Source of the DNA: Thermaerobacter sp. FW80
GTDB taxonomy: Bacteria; Bacillota; Sulfobacillia; Thermaerobacterales; Thermaerobacteraceae
Reading direction: 5' to 3'
Assembly: GCF_004634385.1 (NCBI RefSeq)
Contig: NZ_CP037895.1
Span: 248,001-312,000 of the forward strand
Length of the DNA stretch: 64,000 nt
This document shows positions 36,318-45,773 of this stretch, in pieces (the stretch's first letter is position 1; each line of letters opens with the position of its first letter). The notes beneath the pieces are model-generated. The model did no database searches. It worked only from the letters and a program-made list of their open reading frames with translations, and was not told the origin of the DNA. The position numbers were made by a program, and so were the translations under genes.

Positions 36318-36973
36318 CAGCGGTCCACCTCCCGCAAAAGGTCCCGCAACGCCTTGAGAGCCCGGAACTGCAGACCGCGGACGGCGGCCTCGCTGCGCCG
36401 CATCTGGCGGGCGGTCTCGGCCCTCGACAGCCCCACGACGATGCGCCAGTGCAGCACCTCGCGATATGCGGGCGGCAGCCGCCGCAGCCGCTCCTCCAGC
36501 CAGAGGCGGTCGACCACGGCGGCCGTGTCCACGTCCGCGGTCGCGCCGCCGCGGCTTGGGACCCGGCCTTGCAGCAGGGCCTCCTCGAGGGGTACGGCCG
36601 CCCCGTCCCGCCGCTGCCGCCGCCAACGGTCGCGGATCAGATTGAGGGCGATGGTGCGGACCAGGGCGTCGGGCGGCGGGAACCCGCTCCGCGTCGCCTC
36701 CGCCGGCGTGGCTCCCTGAGCGCCGGAACCGGGCGCGGGGGCACCGAACGCGGTATCGGTATCACCGTGGGCACCGGAGCCGCCGGGGCCCGCGGCCCGG
36801 CCGCCCCGCAACACGCGCAGCACGGTCTCCTGGGTCACGTCCTCGGCCTCCTCGCGGTTCTGGACCCGGGCATAGACGAACCGGTAGAGCCAGGGCCACG
36901 TCGCGTCGTACCACCGCCGGACCGCGTCCTCGCCGGCGGGGGACGGCGACCCGGCGTTCGCTCCTTCGGCCAT
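36317..36973 (-). CDS. ECF-type RNA polymerase sigma factor
   Basis: 218 residues from ATG 36973; ATG 37018 in the same frame is possible and neither has a strong SD. Region 2 is YRFVYARVQNREEAEDVTQ followed by TVLRVLR. Region 4 is RLRRLPPAYREVLHWRIVVG and LSRAETARQMRRSEAAVRGL, the helix-turn-helix for -35 binding. Between the regions a Gly/Ala-rich insert of about 45 residues is unusual. It forms the first gene of a cassette with the anti-sigma and LolA-like genes, which suggests a cell-envelope or surface stress response. Confidence 0.85.
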   Translation of the reverse strand: MAEGANAGSPSPAGEDAVRRWYDATWPWLYRFVYARVQNREEAEDVTQETVLRVLRGGRAAGPGGSGAHGDTDTAFGAPAPGSGAQGATPAEATRSGFPPPDALVRTIALNLIRDRWRRQRRDGAAVPLEEALLQGRVPSRGGATADVDTAAVVDRLWLEERLRRLPPAYREVLHWRIVVGLSRAETARQMRRSEAAVRGLQFRALKALRDLLREVDR

Positions 36974-37139
36974 CGCGACACCCGCTTTCCCAACCGTGGC
37001 TCGGAGAGGCGCCTCCATCGGGGAAGAACGCAGCGGGGCGGGGGACGTCACGCGGCAGGGATGGGGGTCCATCGCGGAAAGCGGCGTATGCCCACGGTGC
37101 GCGTCGGGTCGCGATCGGGTCGCGCGCCGAGCGGCCGGT

Positions 37140-37901
37140 CTAGGGCTGGTAGAGACCGTCGCGGACCAGCTCGAGATAGCGTTCCCACTTCGCGACCCAT
37201 CGGTCCAGATCCGCGTAGCCGAGGTCGGGACGCTGGCGGATGGCGGCGAAGATGCGCGGCATGAGGCCGTCGCCGAGCAGCATGAGCAGCTCGACCGCCT
37301 CTTGCACCGTCACCCCCGGCCGCAGGCGTCCCGTGTCGACGTCGCGGTAGAGCAGGTCCTGACTACGGGCCGCCGCCTCGGCCAGCTGCTGGCGGAACTC
37401 GGCGGACACGGCGGGGTCGACCATCGATCTTACGATCAGCCGGTAGGCGTCCGGGCGGTCCCGGTACACCTGGAGCTTGATCGCGCCCAGCCGGCGGAGC
37501 CGCTCGAACAGATCCCGGGGAAGGTCGGGCGCCGCCTCCTCGAGGGCGGCTTCGATGGGCTGGAGTGCCCGGTCCACGGCCGCCCGGTAGAGGTCGTCCT
37601 TGCTGCCGAAGTAATAGAGTACCAGGCTCTTGGCCACGCCGGCGCGACGGGCGATGCGGCTGAGGGAGGCGCGCAGGTAGCCCCGGTCCGCGAACTCGGC
37701 CACCGCCGCGTCGAGGATGCGCTCGCGGGGGCTGGCATCGGCCGTCCTCCTCGGGCCAGCGCCCCTCGGGCTGGCGCCCCCCGCGCCCCCTTGGGCCGAT
37801 GGGGCCGCCGTACCCCGGCGGCCCCTGCTTCCGAAACCATCGGGCCCCGCGCGGTGGTCGCCCGCGGGGGTGCCGCTGCTGGGTGTCCCGTCGTCGGCCA
37901 T
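37140..37901 (-). CDS. TetR/AcrR-family repressor of the adjacent ABC exporter
   Basis: 253 residues from the start at 37901. After a Gly/Arg-rich N-terminal extension of about 55 residues, the TetR helix-turn-helix is clear (RERILDAAVAEFADRGY, LSRIARRAGVAKSLVLYYFGSK). The C-terminal ligand domain (about 115-253) is helical, with no recognisable ligand. It is the third gene of an operon with the ABC permease (23 bp apart) and ATPase. Two TGACC/GGTCA palindromes in the operon promoter are its probable operators, giving a feedback loop opened by an exporter substrate. Confidence 0.85.
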   Translation of the reverse strand: MADDGTPSSGTPAGDHRAGPDGFGSRGRRGTAAPSAQGGAGGASPRGAGPRRTADASPRERILDAAVAEFADRGYLRASLSRIARRAGVAKSLVLYYFGSKDDLYRAAVDRALQPIEAALEEAAPDLPRDLFERLRRLGAIKLQVYRDRPDAYRLIVRSMVDPAVSAEFRQQLAEAAARSQDLLYRDVDTGRLRPGVTVQEAVELLMLLGDGLMPRIFAAIRQRPDLGYADLDRWVAKWERYLELVRDGLYQP

Positions 37902-37923
37902 GGCTCGCCTCCATCCCCCTCGA

Positions 37924-38742
37924 TCACGCGAAGTCCTTCCGCTCGAGGATCATCGTACCGGCCAGCGTGCCCGCCAGGAAGACCGCCACCAGGACGAGCA
38001 GGCCCGCCGCGTCGGGGTCGCCCGCCGCCGCGCGGTCGAGGGCGGCGTAGCGCTGCAGGCTGAGGTACCCGATGGGGTGCAGCCGGTCCGCCACCTGGCT
38101 CAGGGCGTGGAGGACGAAGGAGGCCAGTCCGACGCCGACGCCGGCGGAGATGGCCGTCTGGGCCCGGGGGAAGAAGGGCGCCAGGAGGAATCCGACGCCG
38201 CCGCCGGCCAGCGTGGCGGCCAGTCCCGCCAGGTGCGTCCACCGCTGGCGTCCGAGGTCGTAGGCGTCGCCCGCCACCGCCCAGCCCACCAGCGTGCTGA
38301 CGGCAAAGATCGCCACCCACAGGATCACCGCGCCCACGACGAAGGCGGCGATCTTGGCGACCGCCACCTGGCGGCGGGTCACGGGACGCGTGTAGAGGAA
38401 CTCCACCGCCCCCAGGTCGGGTTCCCGGGCGACGCTGCCGCCCGCCTGCATCAGGCCGTAGATGGTGGCCAGCAGCACCAGGTAGCCCATGATGTACACG
38501 CCGTAGTAGCTGTTGACGTCGGCGATCATCGCCGGGGTGAAGCTGAACGCCTTCAGCAGGCTCTCGGGCATGGCCTTGAGCGCTTCCACCATCGCCGGGT
38601 CCTGGATGGACTCGAACAGACCCAGGTAGAGGGCGACCACGCCGACCAGCACGGCGGTCCAGATCAGCAGCGCGCGGCGCGCCAGCCGCAGCTCCATGCG
38701 CGTCATGTGGACGATCGGGCGGAGTCCATCGCGACCGTTCAT
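37924..38742 (-). CDS. ABC-2 type exporter permease
   Basis: 272 residues from ATG 38742 with GGGAGGGCAGG before it. Six membrane helices; LGAVEFLYTRPVTRRQVAVAKIAA is the typical coupling segment of ABC-2 permeases (subfamily with PVTRR motif). The C-terminus ends MILERKDFA, as often in this group. Encoded 52 bp after the ATPase and 23 bp before the TetR gene on the same strand. Forms an exporter of unknown substrate with the upstream ATPase. Confidence 0.85.
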   Translation of the reverse strand: MNGRDGLRPIVHMTRMELRLARRALLIWTAVLVGVVALYLGLFESIQDPAMVEALKAMPESLLKAFSFTPAMIADVNSYYGVYIMGYLVLLATIYGLMQAGGSVAREPDLGAVEFLYTRPVTRRQVAVAKIAAFVVGAVILWVAIFAVSTLVGWAVAGDAYDLGRQRWTHLAGLAATLAGGGVGFLLAPFFPRAQTAISAGVGVGLASFVLHALSQVADRLHPIGYLSLQRYAALDRAAAGDPDAAGLLVLVAVFLAGTLAGTMILERKDFA

Positions 38743-38794
38743 CGCCCTGCCCTCCCGCTTGGCAGCCGGTCCCCGTGCGTCGGCCTCCGCGCCG

Positions 38795-39715
<921 letters not shown>

Positions 39716-39821
39716 GGGAAGGGACCTCCCCGCACCGCATGGTTTGACCGGATCGTGGGGCCGGATCACTTGATGGGCCCGATCGCTGGGATCGTTGGGA
39801 TGGCGGGGCACCCACCGCGGT

Positions 39822-39881
39822 TTGACCGTCCGGTCAATTCGGTGCAAGATGATGCTAACGCGGGGCTGACCGGATGGTCAA
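39822..39881 (-). promoter_or_regulatory. Promoter with two TetR-type operators for the ABC exporter operon
   Basis: On the minus strand TTGACC (39881-39876) and TAGCAT (39857-39852) are 18 bp apart. The -35 box is part of a dyad TGACC-N4-GGTCA (39867-39880), and a second, better one, TTGACCG-N2-CGGTCAA (39822-39837), lies just downstream of the -10. Both are of the form bound by TetR/AcrR repressors, and the only such gene nearby ends the operon. Repressor binding would block polymerase. Confidence 0.7.
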
Positions 39882-39923
39882 GAGAAATCGTCCCATTTGG
39901 ACAAGCCGAGATACGAGCCGTAA

Positions 39924-40268
39924 TCAAGAAGGAATTATCGAGCGATGCCGACCAAGATGCAATGACGTCGGATCGTGCAAATAAGCTCGCAATAAAGCTC
40001 GAAACAGCGGCCCATGATTTGGCACCTTGAGATGGAGGAGCTCATGCACGATGACTTCTCGCCTGAACGCCGCACTTTCCTTAAGAAGATCTGAGTTGAA
40101 GGTCAGCCTGCCTTTGGAGGAACAACTAGCCCACTTCTTCTTCATAGGGCGCACGTGGATCTCTCGCGGCGCCACCCCGATCCGACGGGCCCAAGCAAGC
40201 ACCTCGGCCTTAAATACATCAATAGGCACCGCTTCTTCTAATCTGATCCACTGGCTGTTTTGATTCAC
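39924..40268 (-). CDS. YgjP-like (DUF45) zinc metallopeptidase linked to hsdR
   Basis: 114 residues from GTG 40268, which overlaps the hsdR stop (GTGA) and has GGAGGAAAG upstream; ATG 40283 is an alternative. The zinc motif VIVHELLHLKVPNHGPLF (His-Glu-x-x-His and a further His) and PMKKKWASCSSKGRLTFN are diagnostic of the YgjP/DUF45 SprT-like group. Such genes are often found directly after hsdR in type I restriction loci. Their role there is not established; processing of a restriction subunit or of DNA-protein crosslinks has to be considered. Shorter than the free-standing YgjP (about 170-240 residues). Confidence 0.8.
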   Translation of the reverse strand: MNQNSQWIRLEEAVPIDVFKAEVLAWARRIGVAPREIHVRPMKKKWASCSSKGRLTFNSDLLKESAAFRREVIVHELLHLKVPNHGPLFRALLRAYLHDPTSLHLGRHRSIIPS

Positions 40269-43156
40269 CCGTCTTTCCTCCATAACATCTTCAGAAGACG
40301 CTCTGCTACCTCGATGACCGTCTCGATCCCTGCGTCCATCAACACCTTGTAGAGGGCAATACGCAGTTCACGCCCCTGCTCCTCGCTCAGACGCCAGTGG
40401 GGATATCGCTCCAGGGCCTGACCGACGCGGCGTGCCACCTCTTCGGCCTCCGCAACCCCTTCCTTGCGGAGGAACCAGTACACGGCAAAGGCCTCAGGAG
40501 ACAGTTTGATTAGATTCTGGGCCTCCCGAGCCTCGCGATATTCCTGAACCAAGATCTGCAGCTGCTGCAAGGTTTCTTGGGTTGTCGCCTGCCGATCCTG
40601 ATAAGCCTGAGCGATCGCTTCCGCCCTGTCTCCGATGGAGATCAGGAAGGGCGAACGCGTGCCCTCTTCCTCAACGAGATCCCGAATGGCCTTGAGAAGG
40701 TTGAAAACTTTGACCGTGTCGGGTTGATCCGAGGCAGCAAGCCTCTCCAGGGCCTCGACGGTCAGCCTGGCCATGCCCTTGGGCGGGCCGACGAAATACG
40801 TCTCCGTGTGCTCACGAACAAGCTGCTCCGTCTTACGCAAGAAGCCCCGGTCGATCAGGATGGCCGGCTCGTACGCCGAGCGCAACAGACGGGACATGCG
40901 CGCCAATTCTTCATAGTCGGCCATGTATGGCCGCAGGAACGGATCAGGCGACAGGATCTCGTAGAGTTCTTGCAGTTCCCGGAAGAACTCGAAGAACCTG
41001 TGGCGCTCCTCCCTGTCCCGGAAATGCTCCAATACGGCCTCGCCCGCCTTGTCCTGCGGCTTCCCAGACACTAGGGGGAGCAGGTCACACCGGGCTTCGG
41101 CCATCATGGTCGCGAAGCGTTCCTTGAGGACGTCGATCCCCTGGACCACCGACTGCACGTCCTCCGAGTCGAAGGCCAGGGCCTTCTCCAGGTTGTCGAA
41201 GATGCCCACGAAGTCCAGCACGAACCCGGCCGGCTTCTTCCGCCCCTCCTCATCCTCGTAGGGACGGTTGACGCGGGCGATGGCCTGGAGCAGCACGTGG
41301 TCGCGCATGGGCTTGTCCAGGTACATGCAGTAGAGGATGGGCGCGTCGTACCCCGTAAGCAGTTTCTCCGTCACGATGAGGACCTTGGGCAGCGCATCCG
41401 GCCGACGGAAGGCCTTCCGGATCTCCTGCTCCTTCTCCGTCGTGAGGTGCCACCGTGCCAATTCCGGCGGGTCGTTGTGGCCGCGACTGATGACCACGGC
41501 CGAGTAATCCGGCGGCAGGTGGCGGTCCAACGCCTCCTTGTACAGAGCGCAGGCTTCCCGGTCAACAGCCACAAGGAACGCCTTGTAGCCCATCGGCTCG
41601 ACGGTCTCCCGGAAATGCTGGGCCACGAAGGCGGCCACCCGGTCCACCCGATCCGCGTTCTTGAGCATGTTCTTCAGGGTGACCGCCCGTTCCAGCACCC
41701 GGTTCAGTTCTTCGACGTCACTGACCCCTTCCAGCTCCGCGAGGTCCAAGAACTCGCGTTCCAGAATCTCCCGGTCCACCCGCAGGTCGTTGGGCGCTAG
41801 GGCGTAGTGGAGCGGTACGGTGGTCCCATCTTCGATGGACTCGCGGATGGAGTACTTGTCCAGGTAGCCCTTCGGCTGGTCGTCGACGCCGAAGACCTTG
41901 AAGGTTCCCTTGCCGTGGGCCGTCTTGTCGATGGGGGTGCCCGTGAACCCGAGGTAGGTGGCGTTGGGCAGCGCCCCCATGAGGTAGTTCCCCAGGTCGC
42001 CACCCGTGCTGCGGTGCGCCTCGTCCACCAGCACAAAGATGTTCCGGCGCGTGTTCACGTTGGCCGGCATGTCGTCGAACTTGTGGATCATGGACACGAT
42101 GAGCCCCCGCTGGTCCGAGCGGAGGAGCTCGTAAAGGTGCCGCTTGGACTGGGCGACTGTGACGTGCCCGAAGCCGACCGCCTCCAAGTTGGTGAACAGC
42201 TGCTGCTCCAGCTCGTTCCGGTCCACCAACATGAGCACCGTGGGATTCCCGAAGGCGGGGTCCTCCAGCAACCGCTTGGCCACGGTGATCATCGTGTAGG
42301 TCTTCCCGGACCCCTGGGTGTGCCAGATCAGGCCCCGCCGCTTCTCCGGGTCGCGGCACCGCTGCAGCACCCGCTCCACGGCTCGCATCTGGTGGGGCCG
42401 CAGCACGACCTTGCTGAGCTCGCCGTCCTTGCGGGCGAAGAGAATGTAGTCGGTGAGCATCCGCAGGACGCGCCTGGGGGCGAAGAAGTGCTTCACGAGG
42501 GTCTCGAAGTCGCCGGCCTGCTCGGCCCGCCAGTTGTACAGATCCTTCCGGGACAGGCTCCACGTGGCGCCGTAGTAAAACCGGACCAGGTGCGTGAGGG
42601 CGTGCACCTGGAGGACGGCCAGCAGCTCGGGACCCTCCCGGTGGTACCGGCGGATCTGATCGAAAGCCTCGGCGATGCCCTCGACGCGGTGCGCCGCCTT
42701 CGTCTCCACCACGATGACGGGAATGCCGTTGACGAAGAAGACCGCGTCCGGCCGGACGGTTTTCGTGCCGCTGATGAACCGCAGCTCGTCGGTGACGTGG
42801 AGCGTGTTGGCCTCCGGCGTGTCGGGATCGAGCAGCCGGACGTTGCGCTCCCGCCGCTCAGCCGCCACAAAGACTGTCTTGAGGCCCTTCAGCCACTCCC
42901 ACGCCTGCAGGTTGCCCTCGATGTTGGGCATGACGCGGGTCAGCCGCCCGATGACTTCCTCCGCCTTGACCACATCGTCCACCGCGCCGGGGTTCAGCCG
43001 CTGGAGCTGCCGGATCAGAACCTCGTGCAGCACGATGCCCGTCTCGCCCCGGCGCAGGCGCAGGGCCTCGTCCGGCGGCAGGTACGTCCAGCCGACCTCC
43101 ACGGCGTAGCGGATGAGAGGATTTTGCACCGCAGCACGCTCATTCCCGAGAGGCAC
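40265..43156 (-). CDS. hsdR: Type I restriction enzyme R subunit (HsdR)
   Basis: 963 residues. The N-terminal PD-(D/E)xK nuclease is visible with Asp137 in VRPDAVFFVNGIPVIV and Glu151-x-Lys153 in VVETKAA. The SF2 translocase follows with Walker A HTQGSGKT (279-286), DEAH at 378-381 (VLVDEAHRS) and LGFTGTPI. Helical C-terminal regions would contact the methylase. It cleaves DNA far from unmethylated sites after ATP-driven translocation, in complex with HsdM and HsdS. Its start overlaps hsdS by 17 bp. The gene is intact, but the hsdM of this operon is interrupted, so the complex should not assemble normally. Confidence 0.92.
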   Translation of the reverse strand: MPLGNERAAVQNPLIRYAVEVGWTYLPPDEALRLRRGETGIVLHEVLIRQLQRLNPGAVDDVVKAEEVIGRLTRVMPNIEGNLQAWEWLKGLKTVFVAAERRERNVRLLDPDTPEANTLHVTDELRFISGTKTVRPDAVFFVNGIPVIVVETKAAHRVEGIAEAFDQIRRYHREGPELLAVLQVHALTHLVRFYYGATWSLSRKDLYNWRAEQAGDFETLVKHFFAPRRVLRMLTDYILFARKDGELSKVVLRPHQMRAVERVLQRCRDPEKRRGLIWHTQGSGKTYTMITVAKRLLEDPAFGNPTVLMLVDRNELEQQLFTNLEAVGFGHVTVAQSKRHLYELLRSDQRGLIVSMIHKFDDMPANVNTRRNIFVLVDEAHRSTGGDLGNYLMGALPNATYLGFTGTPIDKTAHGKGTFKVFGVDDQPKGYLDKYSIRESIEDGTTVPLHYALAPNDLRVDREILEREFLDLAELEGVSDVEELNRVLERAVTLKNMLKNADRVDRVAAFVAQHFRETVEPMGYKAFLVAVDREACALYKEALDRHLPPDYSAVVISRGHNDPPELARWHLTTEKEQEIRKAFRRPDALPKVLIVTEKLLTGYDAPILYCMYLDKPMRDHVLLQAIARVNRPYEDEEGRKKPAGFVLDFVGIFDNLEKALAFDSEDVQSVVQGIDVLKERFATMMAEARCDLLPLVSGKPQDKAGEAVLEHFRDREERHRFFEFFRELQELYEILSPDPFLRPYMADYEELARMSRLLRSAYEPAILIDRGFLRKTEQLVREHTETYFVGPPKGMARLTVEALERLAASDQPDTVKVFNLLKAIRDLVEEEGTRSPFLISIGDRAEAIAQAYQDRQATTQETLQQLQILVQEYREAREAQNLIKLSPEAFAVYWFLRKEGVAEAEEVARRVGQALERYPHWRLSEEQGRELRIALYKVLMDAGIETVIEVAERLLKMLWRKDG

Positions 43157-44480
43157 CGGACGCCACTCCCTCCGTCTCGGGAAGGGACAGGTCCTTGACC
43201 CGAACTCGGCCAGTCATGAGGAGGTGGAGTAGTGTCTTAAACAGGGTGTCCAGGGCATGTATACGGGCTTCCTCCGCTTGAATCTTTAGATCTACTGCTG
43301 CGAGTAGATGGGCAATTTCCTCCTGTTCACGGAGTGATGGTAAGGGGATAAGAGAGGAACGTAAGGCCTCCAGTTGAAGATTGTATTTGCCATCTGCAGC
43401 CCGTTTACTGCAAGACGCAAAATTCACAACCTTACCACTGAGTAGAAGAAACAAGTATCTCTTATCTAACCTTTCTGTCGGCTGTACCTTAACTAAGAAC
43501 GAAGCGAAGTAAACTTCGGGAAAAGGCATCTCATTAACAATCGCCACACGCCCAATATTGTCAACGCTACCACTTGAGCCAACCAGCAAAATATCGCCAC
43601 TAAGTAAACGCTTAGAACTATTGGCCTTGCTCTTGATTCGATAAAGACCGTCAAATATTACTCGGCCATTTTTTATGTTAGGTATTGCAACAACCGGTAC
43701 ACCATTAGGATCTTCGTCTGATTTCCTCCACGAAATACCACGAATAAAGCTTGCCACATCACCAAACCTTACCACATCCCAATGCGTTGGTATCAACCCA
43801 ACTTCCGTCTCCTTCAACGGCACCCGCGCGCCTTCTTCCACCGGCACCGGGCCGTAGGTGAACAAGTACCGCATGAGGCTCTTCTTCAGCTCCCGTGCGG
43901 CGGCGAGGACATTTTGGGTTGCTTCTTTAGCGCTCTTAACACAGCGAAGGACATAGGCAATAGCGCGTTGTTCAGTAAGAGGTGGTAAAGGCACCATAAA
44001 ACGTTGGAGAACATCCTTTGTTATGCTGTTAAATATAGTTCCTGCTCCTTGACCTTCAAAAAATTTACCGGCGAATTTAAGATAGAAAAATAGGAAATCA
44101 TTGTTCAGTTTATCATTTCCGTAAATACACGCAAGACCACGACCAATGCAGTAGTCAGTATCAGCAAGATTGACGTCACCAACCGGGGCTCTAACAGATA
44201 TAAGCACCGACCCTTGACGCGCCACTTTTCGGGGAGCACAACACCACTTTACAGGTGTAGGAAATAGCTCGCCGAATTCTGCTTTGCCTTGGAGGAAAGG
44301 AAGACCCCTCCCGTCGGTGTTATACGTAGACGACGGCGGAGATTGCCCCATGGTAATACGGGCTGTTTCCCCTAAAGGTAATGCTTGCCAGTCACGTGGT
44401 AGTGGCCCCAGCTCCGTCATATTGAAATCCTCAGGAAGGTCTGCCGTTGCCTCGTCAGCCAGCTTCACCGTCTCAGCCAC
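43140..44480 (-). CDS. hsdS: Type I restriction-modification specificity subunit (HsdS)
   Basis: 446 residues from GTG 44480 (GGGAGGTG about 6 nt upstream), overlapping hsdM by 8 bp. Two target-recognition domains (about 20-190 and 230-400) are each followed by a conserved helix: PLPPLTEQRAIAYVLRCVKSA and PLPSLREQEEIAHLLAAVDLK. LGPLPRDWQALPLGETA and VGLIPTHWDVVRFGDVA are the repeat starts. Each domain reads one half of a bipartite DNA site. The central part (about 43,300-44,400) is strikingly A+T-rich compared with the rest of the window, a sign of horizontal acquisition or domain shuffling, as is common for HsdS. Confidence 0.9.
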   Translation of the reverse strand: MAETVKLADEATADLPEDFNMTELGPLPRDWQALPLGETARITMGQSPPSSTYNTDGRGLPFLQGKAEFGELFPTPVKWCCAPRKVARQGSVLISVRAPVGDVNLADTDYCIGRGLACIYGNDKLNNDFLFFYLKFAGKFFEGQGAGTIFNSITKDVLQRFMVPLPPLTEQRAIAYVLRCVKSAKEATQNVLAAARELKKSLMRYLFTYGPVPVEEGARVPLKETEVGLIPTHWDVVRFGDVASFIRGISWRKSDEDPNGVPVVAIPNIKNGRVIFDGLYRIKSKANSSKRLLSGDILLVGSSGSVDNIGRVAIVNEMPFPEVYFASFLVKVQPTERLDKRYLFLLLSGKVVNFASCSKRAADGKYNLQLEALRSSLIPLPSLREQEEIAHLLAAVDLKIQAEEARIHALDTLFKTLLHLLMTGRVRVKDLSLPETEGVASGASRE

Positions 44481-45773
44481 GGACAGCACCTCCCATCCCC
44501 AGGAATTGCAAGATCCTCTGCAGCTCCCGATCGGCCGCGGCTCTCTCTTCCTCTGCCTCCTGAAGCCGCAAGACCGCCTCATCCAGCGGAAGGACTTCCT
44601 CTCCGCCGTTTTGGACCACGTACCGGCCCGGCGAGAGGTTGTAGTCGTTGCGGGCGGCCTCTTCCAGGGTGATGATGGTGGAAAGCCCATCTTCCGCCGT
44701 CCACCCGTGATAGACCGAGGCTATGTGCTCAACATGCTCCTCGCTGAGATAGTTCTTCGGCCGCCCCTTCAGGAAAAGCTTTGAGGCGTTAATAAGTAGG
44801 ATCTCGCGCGGGTGCTTCTTGGCCTTGTTGATCACCAGGATGATCCCGGGCGCCGTCGTGTTATAGAAAAGGTTCTCCGGAAGCAGGATCACAGCTTCAA
44901 TCAGGTCCCGCTCGACGAAGGCCTTACGAATGTCTCGCTCCCGGCTCGACCCCTGGTTGCCGCTGCCCCGGCTCACCGCGCCGGTGTCCAGTACCACCGC
45001 CATGCGGCCGCCGTCCTTGAGGGCGGTGTACATGTGTTGGATCCATCCCCAGTCGGCGGTGGACGCCGGCGGTGTCCCGAACCGGAACCGGTCGAAGGGG
45101 TCATGCTCGTAAGTCTCCAGCGGGAACTTCTGGTTCCACATGGGATTGGCCGCCACCAGGTCGAACTGCTGTAGGCGCCCGTCTGGCGCCCGGAACGCCG
45201 GGCGGCGCATGGTGTCCCCGACCACGATGTCCGCCTCGATGTCATGGATGAAGGCGTTCATCCGGGCCATGGCAAAGGTCGTGGGTATCCATTCCTGACC
45301 GTAGACTTTCAAGGGAGCCACATGGGACGGCAGCTTCAGACGCCCGTTCTCCCGCACCCCGTAGCGTTCCAGAAGCCGCAGGTGGCACTTGATGAGCAAA
45401 CCGCCGGAACCGCAGCAGGGGTCGTAGACCGTCATGCCAGGCTCCGGCTCCAGGATCCGGGCCATGAGGATGGCTACCTCGCGCGGCGTGTAGAACTCGC
45501 CGGCGCTCTGTCCCTGCCCCTCGGCGAACTTGCGTAGCAGGTATTCGTACGCCCGGCCCAGGATGTCCGGCTCGACGTCGTTCAAGCCCAGCCGGTGCCT
45601 GCTCAGCACCTCGATAAGCCGGGCCAGCGGTCCGTCGTCGATGATCCGTTGCCCGGCGGCGGTGGCGTTGAAGTCCACGGCGTCGATGACGCCTTGCAGC
45701 TTCGGGTTCTCCCGCGCCACCGCCCGCACAACATCCGTCAGGTACTCGCCCAGGCCTGTGGTGCGCCGGCGGA
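44473..45773 (-). pseudogene. hsdM: hsdM, main part (cut by IS256-family element)
   Basis: C-terminal 430 or so codons of the type I methylase. It contains the methyltransferase domain: EFYTPREVAILMARIL, SAM-binding motif I VYDPCCGSGGLLIK and the catalytic motif LVAANPMWNQ (Asn-Pro-x-aromatic). It normally methylates adenine as M2S and is required for both protection and cleavage. Upstream it is separated from its first 86 codons by the 1,426-bp IS at 45774-47199. With the element and one 9-bp duplicate removed, the reading DAIRRRTTGLGEYL is continuous and in frame, so the gene was intact until a recent insertion. Confidence 0.9.

Noticed and set aside
34349-37264. A 971-codon plus-strand frame across the sigma/anti-sigma/LolA genes
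   Set aside because: Shadow of the minus-strand cassette; no family motif, His/Arg/Gly-rich composition.
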